Below are positions 22,146 to 35,200 of a DNA stretch of 64,000 bases, piece after piece. Position 1 is the first letter of the stretch; each line of letters opens with the position of its first letter. The stretch is from Cinnamomum chago. Its lineage: Eukaryota; Streptophyta; Magnoliopsida; Laurales; Lauraceae. The DNA lies in NCBI GenBank assembly GCA_038049695.1, contig CP142457.1, positions 60,384,501-60,448,500 of the forward strand, read 5' to 3'. The position numbers were made by a program, and so were the translations under genes. The notes under the pieces were generated by a model. That model was not told the DNA's origin and searched no databases. It saw only the letters and a program-made list of their open reading frames with translations.

Positions 22146-25100
22146 GACAGGTAAGGAATTGTATTTGTACACCTTTACATCATACATACACATGATGCGA
22201 AATTATCATCTACATATAAGAACGTTGGATGGGTATAACCACACATGAAATATATAGTAACATTTTTATTTGAAAGCACCATATTTTCATGAGTAAACTT
22301 TAAGGTGTTTGAATCACACATGTAAGATCTTTATACATCTCAATATTTAAGATGTGAAACTAAATATTTTGGAGTATAAAAGGTCAATAAATAATTTGAA
22401 TGGCTTGGATTAAAAGTTTATGGCTCATAGAGGTCCAAAATAATAAAACTCGATATGTGGTGTGCCTCTTTTAACATAGAGTTGTGTAATATTCTCAACC
22501 CTCTTTATGTGTATAAATTTGCATTTAAAAATGGCCTTTCTTATATGCTACACCTCAATTACATGCAGATGAACGTAATCAAGCATAACAGTCACGCATG
22601 CGCATTATTTACATAGAAAAAAAAGTAAAAAAAAAAAAGAAACAATCCCAAAGGATAGGGATCTTGTTCTCAGAGTCCAAACTCTATTATAAATGAGTCA
22701 CTAGGCCATCTTTGCATCCATTGTCTTATGTCAAAGTCAGCTTTCACTAAATTAGAGTTATATCTACTGTCAAATTGATCATTTATAAAATATGTAATTT
22801 GACACGTTTTGTCTTTGTTATTTTAATTGTTAATTTTCTTGGTATCATATGATAATGCTTATAACTTTCATTGGTGAAATTCGCTTTAATAAAAACAAGG
22901 ACCTGGGACAGTAATGTTGAGTAATTTTAATTTCAAGAGTGAGCCCCACTACAAATAAAATTCCTCAACAATCCAGACTAGATGAGCAAAAAGGTATGTG
23001 GAGGCGGCCTTTTCTAATGGGCCATAAATGACGTTGATGATTATCATGACTACCAATAGCTAGTGACACCTTTTGGCTTTTATTTCATTTCTTTTGGCAT
23101 GATGATGATTATGATGAGAGGTTGGCACCCATTTTTAGAGTGGCCTTGCAACAAAGTTTGTAAAGTTTGCAGTTTGGGCTTTTCCGGGAATCCTGAAAGG
23201 GAGGTCCAGCCTCGTGGACTGTAGGCTCCAGTCTCTACTCTCTACTGAAAAGTGGAAAAATGATAAGGATCCTTCTTCTCGAGAATGGGTTCACAGTTCA
23301 CACTCTTCATGATTATATCACTTTCTTAAAAACCTGTTCTCTCAATTTACTTTTTTTTTTTTTTTTCTAAGAACCAGTCGTTTTAAACTTGTATTGTCAT
23401 TGCATCATGCCTCTGTTCTTTCTTTTTTCAAAAAAAAAAAAAAAACTGGGTAGGATCCACAATGGGTCCCATTCTATTGACAGAGAGAATCCTAGACATA
23501 TAACATATTACATGTGGACAATGGGCTTATATTTAGAAAACTGCCTTTGAACAAAGATAAAGGTTCTAATGGATGGTATTCCACTTCATGAAGCTCTCTG
23601 ATGAATATGAAAGGGAGAAGTTGCAGGATTTGTGAACATGCAAGTGGGCTGTGAGATTTTGTTTAATTGAAAAGAAAATCCATTAGATGTTGTTAAAGGA
23701 GGATTATTTTTTTATTTGCCGATCATCTATTTCATAGTTTTAAATTGATTAGGTAAAAATACTAAATTAATTTTTTCGTGTTAAATATCAAAATCTCCGG
23801 TCAAGAGAGTTGGCCCTACAAATCATGCCAACGTCGAATTCATCTTGGATCTCACACATGGAAGTATGTCTTACAACGTCTTTGATAAAAATTTAGAAGT
23901 ATAAAAGATAAAATAAACACACAAATCACTTGCTCTTCTCTCATTACAAGCTGTTAAAGATAATAGTCTTTTGCACTAAGCTGGGGCAAGTTTCACTTTC
24001 TCTTAAAAATTTACCACTTTTAAATAGCAGTGTGTCACCATTCATTATGTTTGGAGTTTACCCAGAGAAAGTCCCAAAGGTGAACCATTTTAGAATCTTT
24101 CATTTAAACAACAAAGCAACTTTTCACTGATCAGATGCCACTTCTTCTTAGTCGGGCCATATATGTTCATCTTATATCTCTCACGACGGAGGTCTCACCA
24201 TTACACCTTGTATCTCTAGTACTTCAAATGGAATATTGGGGTTACTCCACCCCTTTGAAGAAAATGAAACTCTCACATTTTATGGAAAGCACGGAAGAAG
24301 AAAATCACAACTGTAGTAGAATTGGGGAAAAGTAAAGTGATTCTCCTTGGTCACTTTACTCCTTATATATCCAAATGACTCTTGTCACTAGGATTCTCCT
24401 TGATTAATATTTATACTCTGCTCAGTTCTTTTTGGTTTTTTTATGGTGTACCAAGTCCTTGAACCTGTAGCCTTTAAGGATGCTTCTAATCATGCATTCA
24501 TAAATTTACAAAGAAGATTGGTTCATGCTTGGATCTTGTAGATGCTCCCAGGTTATTTTCAATCCAATTCTTAATAATAGTAACTTTGAATTTACGACAT
24601 TACCTGTACCTACTCACATCTGCAATTTATTTACTCTCATTAATTAATAGCAATGTTTTGTGTCTTGACTTTTCTACACCAGACAGCTGTCAATTGGTAC
24701 ACAATTTTTCAAATATTAGATCTTCAATAAACTGTACATTAAACTTCAAATCTACAATCTTCAAAACTTTGTCACACCATTTATTATGGATTTAGAGTAA
24801 TGAACATGACACAAAATCCAAAACATCCCAAGAGCAAAGCATTTGTGGGACATGACACCTGCTTATGGAATGGAACTTTCAAGCTTTCATGGTACTTGGT
24901 AATTGTGAACGCTCCATGAACAAGCAGTGGGCTCCACCACCTCATAACTAGTTCCTTTTCATAACTGTAATGATCAATGGCCCATACATTATGACCGAGT
25001 GAGCAGGGAGAAGTAACTCTGGGGATCCAGATCCCTTGTTTGGACCAATTCGGAGTGACACGTGGGGGAGAAATGTTAAATAAAAAACATCTCATCTCCT

Positions 25101-26030
25101 CTAATAAAATAAAAAAATTCTTATCCCTCTGTGGCACCCCCGATTGGACCATACAAGCAAACAAGGATCCGTTTCCTAACTCAGGAGGCTAATGTAGGGT
25201 TGTCGGAGCATCTAACACTAGAGCCGGTGTTTAGCAATGTTTTTTTTGTTGTTGTCGTCGTCGTAGTCTTTTTTATTTATTTATTCATGCTTCTGTGCTT
25301 TTGCACTAATTTTTGATTAATTTACATAATTCCTACCCTTTAGAATAAAAAAAAAAGTGTTAGGATAATCTAAAGCAGCGGATTTTTGACAAAGCATTCC
25401 CCATCTCACAATCACCATGCATGCACCACAGCCATCTTGTGAATGGCTAACCTACAAGCAACAATATCGGTTATAGATGTTTTCATGCAACCTACCTTGG
25501 GGTTGCTTAATGACACTCATCAAGGTTAGGAAGTATGGAAATCACGTTTTAAGTATTGGTTTTAGAGTAAAACTTAGCTACATCTTATATAAGAGGAGGG
25601 CATTAACTTTTGAGTAGTTGAAACTATCCCCATTCATCAAGAGTATGGATCTTAGGAGGCTTTGACTTGGAGAAATCCTAAGTTAAAGGATTGTAACCCC
25701 AAATGGGGCACATAAAATAAAAATCCAAGCTAGTAAAAACAAACGCCATCCCATTGTATGGGGTAGCTCCAAATTTTATCTAGAAAATAGTTGGTCCCAC
25801 TCTGGGATTGAATGTTTCATTAAAAAAACTCTTATGCATTATTCATTAATCACCTTATTTTATTAAAGTCAATCATATCCCGGAACCAACTCCGGCCCGT
25901 TGGAAAGCTAGTATTTGGGGCTACTCCATAGTCCATGCAATTGGAAGGTGCTTGTTAGCCTTGTTTTGAGCGACTCAGATTTTCCTGAGATAGGCTGCGT
26001 TATGGAATTTCTTAAGTATTGGCTTGATAT

Positions 26031-26349
26031 ACATGTTTGGCAATTAACTAGTTAAAGTAAAGTAAAGTAAAGTGAATCCATACAAGAAATGATCGGGGGT
26101 CATATCAAAAGTATACAATTTTAAAATTCCCTCCAAATATTTCAAAAAAAAAGTAAAAAAAAAAAGCAACATCCTTTCTCTACTAAAAGTAAAAATAAAT
26201 AAATTACTTTTATATATAAAGAGTAAAAAAAATTCTATACCAAACAACTAAAAACAAAACATCATCATAACAATTTATATTTTACTCTCTTTTAATTTGA
26301 TGCTTCACTTCACCATACTTTAATTTACTACATCCAATCCAAAGAGGCA
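26031..26349. mobile_element. Possible AT-rich MITE
   Basis: The left end (ATGTTTGGCAATTAAC, then GTTAAAGTAAAG) is an imperfect inverted match to the right end, which read from the right is CTCTTTGGATTGGATG, then AAATTAAAGTATGG. A related word (GGCATGTTTGTCATTAAGG, reverse strand) occurs near 46980-47000. No convincing TSD. Confidence 0.28.
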
Positions 26350-29128
26350 AAGACTAACATTGATGGGGCTCTGTAACTAGTGTGTCAAAAAGGATAAAAA
26401 CTAGTTCTGTGCCCCTGTGTGATGGACTCTGATGCTCCTGCTGGGCACACAGAGGGATGCGTTTGTCCCCATTCGCCCTTTCCGGATTTCAAAGTCTCTC
26501 CATATTGCACTGAAGGTCTACCAAACTTTCAAAAAAGAAGGCAGAAGATTCCACTTCTTTTCCTAGTCTATTCCTCTTCTTTTGCAGCATAGACTTCTCC
26601 AGCTTATGGTGTCTTTCCCAGTTACTGCTGAGACTCGCATTTCACGTGGTTGATGGGAAATAAAAAGAAATATATTTTTTTATTAAAAAAACTTATATTT
26701 AAACTTTGATTGACTATATTTTTATTTTTACATAAACTAGGGATAATCTTCAAACTAGGGGGCTTTCTCCAATCTTACATAGAAAATGTCAAGGAATAAA
26801 AATAATTGTGTGGATGCGTGTGATCAAGTCTCCATTGTAGTTATAAAATAAAAGAAATAGGAAAACAATAAAAAAAAATTGATGAAATTTGAAATAATTT
26901 AAATGCAAAGTATATACATATTATGATTAAAGATAATTTCTATCTATTCTTCTTTTTTAACCATTTTATTATAAGATGTCTCGTTTACTTAATTCAACGC
27001 TTTCATTTTCCCCCATTATTCTGGAAATATATCATGACAATTTTGAGAAGTTCACACGTCAACAAATATTATGATTTCTCAAAATGTCATAATTGAGGAT
27101 TTTAATGCAATTCAACCCAATCATAGAAAATCAATATGGATGATGTCGAATTCATCAAATATAGCTCTTCAGAGGATCTTTTGAAATTGAGCAGCCAAAA
27201 CCCAAAACATAATAGTTCTATAAATGCAGATTTTATTGTAAAAGTAGTTTGATGAATATGGGTAGGTGTGTCTTGGCTGGCATTTAAAGGCGCATTCATT
27301 TGCGCCAAATAGTAACTTTTTTCATTTTGATTTTAGTTTTACCTGTCATTGTGGATTATTATTATTTTTTTGCAAAAAAATAAAAATAAAAATAATATCA
27401 TAGCCATCGATTTAGGGGATCTAAAAGTTAGTTTTCTTAAATTATATATTTTTTAAATTCAACTATATTTCTTATAAGTGTCAAAGTGTCAATTTCCAAA
27501 GAGGTTCACATGCTGGGAGAATAGTTGATTCTAGAAGATGCCGAAAACCTGTGTAAAAAAAGAAAAAAAAATCACATCATTTTCATTATCTACCTATTAA
27601 GGTGTTTAACCAAGTCGACTCAATCCCAAGGTTTTAAGCACGGCAGGCGTGGACATGGAGATTGAGACCATCATTTGAATGTTAGTTCTACTTTTCTCCC
27701 ATAATCAATTTTTACTCCACTTTTCCTTCATGCCTGTCATATAGTAAATTTGTAAGAGATACAGTAGTGTCTTGATTTGAGCCTCTTAACTCTTCTGCTG
27801 CTGATCTACCTTTTAACTCTCAACAGTTTACCACAAAAACTTGTGTCTTCAAGATTTTCCCAAAAGTGGAGTAAAAAGGAAAGAAGTTTGATGTGGTTTG
27901 TAAACAGAGGGGCATTGGCATTCCCTTCTAAATTTAGCTTTTTGAGAGGTCAATGTTAAAATTAACCGTGCATTCTTCCACTTACCGAGCATACCAAGCA
28001 CTGCACTTACATTTCTATCCTTGCAACAACGGTCCCAGCTCCCATTTCCATCCAAACAGCTCATGGAGTCATCAGTGCTGTAACCATGAAATATCCAAAG
28101 AACCCAGCTGTTTGTGGGCCATATGGTTAGGTGGGGCACATGCCTTAGAGATGAAATCAAGTAAAAGATCAAATGGGTGGGTTTGCATTACAAATTGGGT
28201 GGCTGATCAGATTCGACCTGCAACTATTGGTCAACCTCCGAGCAATCTGATCTTGGAATATGCCACTTGTTGACAATTTAGACCTGACCATGGGCCCTCT
28301 TGCACCTTCAAGGCCTAATCTATTTGAAAGTGGGCAACTGTGACCGGATGAAATCAGACCCATTATATACTTGAGGACAACTGTTGGGTACCCGTAACAT
28401 GGGACACACTCATAAAATTAGATAAGAGAATATGAAAGTAGAATTGTTTCAACTCAATAAATTAGTTGGTGCTTCATAGACCCAATATATAAGTTCAACA
28501 TTAACTTGCCTTGGGTAAAAACCAGAATCCCTTGAAAGGTAAAAGAAAACATTGATTGAGATGGGGACATTATTTTTTTATCTATGGAAATATGAGGTCA
28601 GTAACCTTTGATGTTGAAGTTTTAACATATTGCTTTTTTATCTCCCTCGATTTGCTCATTCTGAGTAGGTGGTAAGGTTCTGTTTTTTTTCACCAAAAAT
28701 TTTGGTGGAACCACTCATAACAACCTCCTGCTCTTTGTTTGGCTGTTGTGGACTGCTCTTACTTGCAATTCAGATGTGGGGGTCAGCACCTTGGTGGCTT
28801 CCGCATCCCATCATTGTTGGATAATTCAGTTCCACAAACAGTTCTGTAGGTCACCGTATCTGAACCAAGTAATCTATAAACTTAAACATGCTGACCAAGT
28901 ATATACTACCTATCAAACTATTTAGCTTTAACCCAAAAAAAGAAAAAAAGAAAAAAGAAAAACACCTTTCCACTCCCATTCCACTCCCATTTTCCTGTGG
29001 GTGGTTTGTTCACCCATGCTCTGTTTCTTTATCTGCTTATAAAAGGACTTTGTGCTTGATAAAATAATAATAATAATAAACTAAGTTCCTTTGATGTACT
29101 ATGATGCTATCTATTACAAGTTATCTAA

Positions 29129-29640
29129 GGGCATGTTTGTGTAGCCCATTTACGCGGAAAAGGTTGTAGTTTTCTACGAAAAACTTCTTTTTCATGTTTT
29201 CATGTGTTTGGTGCGGCGGTTTTCCATGAAAATGTTTTTTCGCCACGTCAGTTTTTTCTTTTCTAGACATGGAAATAGACTTCCTATTGGGGGGGGGGAG
29301 TCCATTTCTACTGAAAACTGACCCCTCAATTTCCTCTCTCTCACCCTCACTCCACCCAACCACCCTCTTTCTTCCTCTTCCCCTCCCAACCCCACCCGCC
29401 CCACACACATACCACCCACCCACCAAATAGTTTTCACTAAAAAATGATTTTTACTAAAGAAATCCATAGCTGCATCAAAGAACATTAGCACTAATTCATC
29501 GAGGAAAACCTTTTTGCATCAAACATAAAATTTTGACTTCCGCGGAAAAACTTTTCCAGAGAATTTAAAACCCATGCATGGATTTTGCTGATGTGACAAT
29601 TTCCAATTTCCACGGAAATTACATGTACACAAACGTGCCT
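29129..29640. mobile_element. Harbinger-type MITE (512 bp)
   Basis: It begins GGGCATGTTTGTGTAG and ends with the inverted match of AGGCACGTTTGTGTAC. TAA flanks it on both sides (29126-29128 and 29641-29643), the 3-bp duplication typical of PIF/Harbinger (Tourist-like) elements. Inner words of the form CGCGGAAAA and CCGCGGAAAAAC extend the inverted similarity. No coding capacity; the open frames inside are fortuitous. A shorter element with related ends lies at 38135-38230. Confidence 0.7.
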
Positions 29641-29643
29641 TAA

Positions 29644-30442
29644 GTGAGTGTAACTAGAAGAAGAACAAGTTTTGCATTGTCAACACAATGCAGCAAGACT
29701 AAGCTTTGGGTACTCAGTGAATGAGTTTATAGTCATCTAATCACAGTTGAAGAAATCAACAATCAAGTAAGATAATTTCAATTATCCATATTATAATAGG
29801 TATGGAGCTTATTTATGATTGACCTCCTTCCTGGTAATAATCAATAACACCAAAAGCTCGAATTGTTAGTCGACGGCATGATAATGTATATCAACATTTT
29901 CATCTCAAGAGCTTTCAGATCTTATTGCTTTTCCATACCATCTATTATAAAGGAATAGAATGCTTAATCCAAGACATCTTAAATGTGTTCTTGTGTAAAC
30001 AGTAAACATCCATGGTATTTTATTATTTTAATTATTAGTTAGTAATTGGCCTGACTACAAGCATAAATCAGCTGTAGTATCAATTTCTTGTAAGTGTGAG
30101 TAGACATTTTCTACATATAAGCTGTTTGCATTGGTGATTAGAATAAATATAAGCCATTATTTGAAAGCATATTAACAGATGACAGGACAAAGATAACTCC
30201 ATGTACAGAAACTTTTGACACAAAAGGCACATGAACTAAGGCTCAGCACCTAATATTATTCCTCGGCCAAGCCTTCCGGACTCATGCAGCTTGCATTCAT
30301 CGATCCGAATCTAATCTAAACTATAAAAATCGTGTGACCCACCTACTGTTGCAATAGATGTGACATAACTGAAAATTCTTCAAAACTCATATGGAATTTA
30401 TGATTTCAACTGTCCAAACCTTATCCATTGCTCATGAGTGAA
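29644..30442. other. Intergenic, no gene recognised
   Basis: AT-rich sequence between two MITEs, with no open frame of note. Confidence 0.55.
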
Positions 30443-30451
30443 TATGACAAA
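30443..30451. repeat. Left target-site duplication of MULE MITE copy 2
   Basis: TATGACAAA, matching TATGAAAAA at 30964-30972 in eight of nine bases. Confidence 0.7.
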
Positions 30452-30963
30452 TGGAATATTTCAAATAAGTTCTTAAATTTTTACCTTATTTAAAAAAAAG
30501 GAAGAATACAAATTTTATAACCTTTTAAATTAATCTCTAAGTTTTCTATGAAGTTTTTAATTAAGAGCATTCATCTATTTAAAGTAGTTTTCTGACAACA
30601 TTTACCTTCAGTTTTTTTAAACTATTCAAATTATCCTTCAATGAAATAAAACTCCATTTCACTTCCTCTGTGTTTTAATTTTTTTTTTCACTGGCAGCTT
30701 TATAGTAATTGAGAAAAACGAGCATTTCCACAAAGATCAGCTAAATGTAGTAGCTGCCAGAACCATGTCATGATTTTAAATGAAGGTACTCTAAGTATTT
30801 TTAAAAAATTGAGAGAAAATGCCATAAAAAATGGCTTTAAATAACTAGATGACCTTAATTGAAGTTTTATTGAAAAAATTTAAGGACCAATTTGAAAAGT
30901 TTTGAAACTTGTGTCATTTTTTGAAATAAGACAAAAACCCAAAACCTTATTTGAAAGTTTCCC
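30452..30963 (-). mobile_element. Non-autonomous Mutator-like MITE, copy 2 (512 bp)
   Basis: Same family as 2072-2584: same terminal words (TTTCAAATAAG at the left, CTTATTTGAAAGTTTCCC at the right), same long inverted arms and near-identical size, but inverted orientation as judged by the centre. It is more diverged (the first base of the left end has changed, the TSD has one mismatch), so it is probably the older insertion. Confidence 0.8.
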
Positions 30964-30972
30964 TATGAAAAA
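30964..30972. repeat. Right target-site duplication of MULE MITE copy 2
   Basis: TATGAAAAA, 8/9 match with 30443-30451. Confidence 0.7.
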
Positions 30973-32297
30973 TGATAAATGATTTGGCTTACTATGCGGT
31001 TGTGATGGCACGACCCATCTGCATAGTCGGTTGGGGACCCATTTATCTGGAAAGGTCTCTACCTTGGGTCCCACCACCGCTAACGCCCTGGACGCCCTTC
31101 CCTCCTCGGAAGCTTGTAGCTCAGAGCAGAATCATCAGGGCAATTCCTCCCTACTTGCTCTTGGGTTTCTTCATTGCACATGCCCCCTGTCCTTCTGCTT
31201 ATCTGCAAATATACCCTTGAAATATCCAACTGCATGTGATAAAGATCCCTTAAAAGGCCTCCCTAGTTATCTTAAATTAAAACCATTCTGATACAGTTAG
31301 ACTGCGGGTCAAAATTCTCTGAAAATCTTAATTAAAAATTGAGTCTAGTTCCCCTCCCGCAGCTATTACAGAGCTTCATCATGGCCCACATAAAGGTATG
31401 AATCCCATCTCCTCCCGTAACAAACCCTAGATTTCACTTTAACAGGAATAGACCCCACTGTAAGATTGAATGCATCAATAAAAATATAACTGATACTAAT
31501 GTGGCATCACTTCACTGCTGACTTAGTATTAATTACATTTTTATCATGTGCTCAATCCAACTTATGAGACATTGAGACCCCTCCTATTGAGCTGAACCTT
31601 GAAGATATACACTTAGATTAAATAGGTAAAATTCATCTTGAATGGTATAAATTATAACTGATGGAGTTTCCAACATGCGCTATATGAATTCCATATGATA
31701 GCTTTGGCAAATCTAGACTCTAAATATTAGGGGGTTATTTGGAATTTTATAAGGACGATCAACAGAGCACGGGGATAAAAAACACAAAAGCTTCGTATTA
31801 TCTTCATTCTTATCTGGTGGAAGGGCGACTAACAACTTCACTGTGCAGCCCGTGTGCCAAAACCAGACTAATTGAAAGCAATAGACCCTCCGATTTTTTT
31901 CTTTTTCCGAGGATAGATTGAAACCCTCCATTTTAAACTACGAATCCACACACAGATTTTACCTTGAGATTCGTTTTCTTCGACACTTGCCCCCCGCACT
32001 CTCTCCATCTTCGTGCCACATGCACCAACTGATAGACGACTCGACGGTCCTTGTACCTGCTCTCTTGTCGGGACCCTTCCATCCTCTCACATCATCCCCT
32101 GTACTCATCTCCAATTAAAAAAAAAACACTAAACACACTCCAATAGTCAAATCCCTTTCTCCCATCTTAAATCCACCTCAACCCCTTCCCTCCTTTTCTC
32201 TCCACCCCTCCCTCCTCACCCTCTCTCTCTAGCCCCCCTACTCCAACTTCATTTCCCCCAAACACTCCCACAACTGCCCCCTCTGTTTCTTCTAACC
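30973..32297. other. Upstream region of the HSL1-type gene
   Basis: No coding sequence recognised. The last 200 bp are strongly pyrimidine-rich, with a CT run near 32222-32231, as is common in plant 5' untranslated regions. A promoter cannot be placed with certainty. Confidence 0.5.
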
Positions 32298-35200
32298 ATG
32301 CTACTCCACTTGCCCTCCTTCTCCTTCTTCTTCTTCTTCTTCTTCTTCCTCTTAGTCCCAGTACTATCTCTCAATCAAGAAGGCCTCTACCTCCAGCAAG
32401 TAAAAAATGGCTTTGATGACCCTGATGGATCCCTCTCCAACTGGAACCCCCATGACACCACCCCTTGCAACTGGACTGGAGTCAAGTGTGACTCCTCTCT
32501 CTCTGTCACCACCCTTGATCTCAAGTCCAAAAATCTCTACGGCAATTTCCCTCTCCTCCTCTGCCGTCTCCGAAATCTCACCTTCCTCTCCCTCTCCTTA
32601 AACAGCATCAACGGCTCTCTCCCTCTCGAAATATCCACGTGTCAGAATCTCCACCACCTCGACCTCTCACAGAACCTCCTCGTCGGCACCCTCCCTCCAT
32701 CCCTACCATCCATTCCTAATCTCATCTATCTCGATCTCTCTGGGAACAATTTCACGGCCCAGATCCCTCCCTCGTTCGGCTCGTTCCAGAATCTCCAAGT
32801 CCTCTCTCTCGTCAACAATCTCTTCAACGAAACCGTTCCGGCATTTTTAGGTAACGTTACGACACTGACGACGCTCAATCTCTCCTACAACCCCTTTTCG
32901 CCGTCCTCGATCCCGCCCGAGTACGGGAACCTCGCAAACCTGCAGGTTCTATGGCTGACCATGTGCAATCTGGTGGGGCCCATCCCACCCTCTCTGGGCA
33001 ATCTCCACCGTCTGATCGATCTCGATGTCTCCATCAACGATCTCGACGGTCCGATCCCCGCCACAATCACCTCCCTTTCCAGCCTCGTCCAGCTCGAGCT
33101 CTACAACAACTCGCTCTCCGGCAAGATCCCCGCCGGAATGTCGAGAATGACCTCGCTGCGGCTGTTCGACGCCGCCATGAACCGTCTGGAAGGGGAGATT
33201 CCAGACGATCTCTGCCAATTGCCACTCGTATCGCTGAATTTGTACGAGAATAAGCTGACCGGACGGCTGCCGGAGAGTATTGCAGCGTCGCCGGGGCTTT
33301 ACGAGCTGAGAGTCTTCGGGAACCAGCTGAACGGGACGCTGCCGAGGGATCTCGGCCGGAATTCGCCGCTGCTTGTGGTGGATGTTTCGGATAATGAGTT
33401 TTCCGGCGAGATTCCGGACGGTCTGTGCGAGAAAGGGGTTTTGGAGGAGCTGCTCATCATAGACAACAAGTTCTCAGGGAAGATTCCGGCGAGCTTGGCC
33501 CAATGCAGGAGCCTGTTGAGAGTTAGGCTGAAAAGTAACGGGCTTTCCGGCGAGGTTCCGGCGAGTTTCTGGGGCTTGCCGCACGTGTATCTGCTCGAGC
33601 TAGCCGGGAATTCGTTCTCCGGGGAGATTTCTCCGTTGATCTCCAGCGCAACGAATCTGTCGCTGCTGCTCATATCAGAGAATCAATTTGCTGGGGGGAT
33701 ACCAGCTGAGATTGGTTCATTGCAAACACTGGTGGAATTCTCAGGAAGTGGAAATAGACTATCAGGTTCAATTCCAAAGACTATTGGAAAGCTAGAACTG
33801 TTGGGAAGACTTGATCTTCACAACAACGAGCTCTCAGGTGAGATTCCGGCCGAAATCCGGTCTTGTAAGAAGCTCAGCGAGCTCAATTTGGCAGAAAATG
33901 AAATGTCTGGTCAAATCCCACCGGGAATCGGCTACTTGCCGGTGCTTAACTATCTTGATCTCTCTGAAAATCGCCTCACAGGCGAAATCCCAATCGAATT
34001 GCAGAACTTGAAGCTCAACCGCTTCAATCTCTCGAGCAACCGGCTCTCCGGGAAGCTCCCACCTATGTATACCAATGAGATGTACAGGGAGAGCTTCTTG
34101 GGGAATCCGGGGCTCTGTGGTGATCTGCAAGAATTGTGTTCGGATTCTCAGAGGAGTGAGACCAAGAGCCACAGATTGCTTTGGTTGCTTCGATCAATCT
34201 TCATACTTGCTGGTCTGGTTCTTGTTGTTGGGGTGGGCTGGTTCTATTGGAGGTACCAGAATTTCAAGAAGGTGAAAAAGGGCACTGATAAGTCGAAATG
34301 GACATTGACCTCCTTCCACAAATTGGGTTTCAGTGAATATGAAATATTGGATTGCCTTGATGAAGACAATGTGATTGGAAGCGGTGCGTCCGGGAAGGTT
34401 TATAAGGCGGCTCTTAGCAGTGGAGAATTGGTTGCGGTGAAGAAGCTTTGGGGAGGATCTAAGAAAGGCGATGAGGAGGAGGATGAAAGGAGGAGGAGAA
34501 TCTCTGATGATTTGTTCAAAGCAGAGGTCGACACTTTGGGGAAGATCAGGCATAAGAATATAGTGAAATTGTGGTGTTGCTGCGCTACAAGGGATTGCAA
34601 GCTTCTGGTTTATGAGTACATGCCTAATGGAAGCTTGGGGGATCTGCTGCATAGCAGCAAGGGGAGTTTGTTGGATTGGCCGACGCGATTCAAGATTGCT
34701 GTGGAGGCAGCAGAGGGCCTTTCATATCTGCATCATGATTGTGTGCCTCCAATCGTTCACAGAGATGTGAAGTCGAACAACATATTGTTAGATGGGGAGT
34801 TTGGGGCTAGGGTGGCAGATTTTGGAGTTGCAAAGATGGTTGAGGCAATTGGCAAGGGGCCTGGGCCTGAATCCATGTCTGTGATTGCGGGTTCCTGTGG
34901 ATACATTGCACCAGGTATGTCTATTCAATTACATCTTTGTTTTTGTTTTCGCATAGCTGATCTTGAAATTAAATTAGTACTTTCTTTTGTCTTTATAAAT
35001 TTTGTTATTCTGTATGTTTTTCATCATGTTGAACACAATCGTCTGTCCTTATTTGTTTTGTTTACCTTTCGTAGTCATTAATTGTAGGAGAGTTTGAACT
35101 TTTTTTTGCTAAGATTTCAATTGCTTCCCCATCATATGCAGTTGAGAATATTTCCTGCGCTTTTACATGCTTTACTAACTTGAGAATGAAATTTTTTATC

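Larger units (their letters stand above)
20490..29125. other. Long intergenic stretch, no gene recognised
   Basis: About 8.6 kb of AT-rich sequence with T- and A-runs, a C17 tract at 21985-22001, a possible SINE relic at about 22060-22140 and a possible MITE at about 26031-26349. The largest open frame (24784-25164, minus, 126 codons) has no recognisable motif. I cannot support a protein-coding or RNA gene. Confidence 0.5.

Noticed and set aside
24784..25164. 126-codon minus-strand open frame
   Set aside because: No motif or exon-like continuation found.
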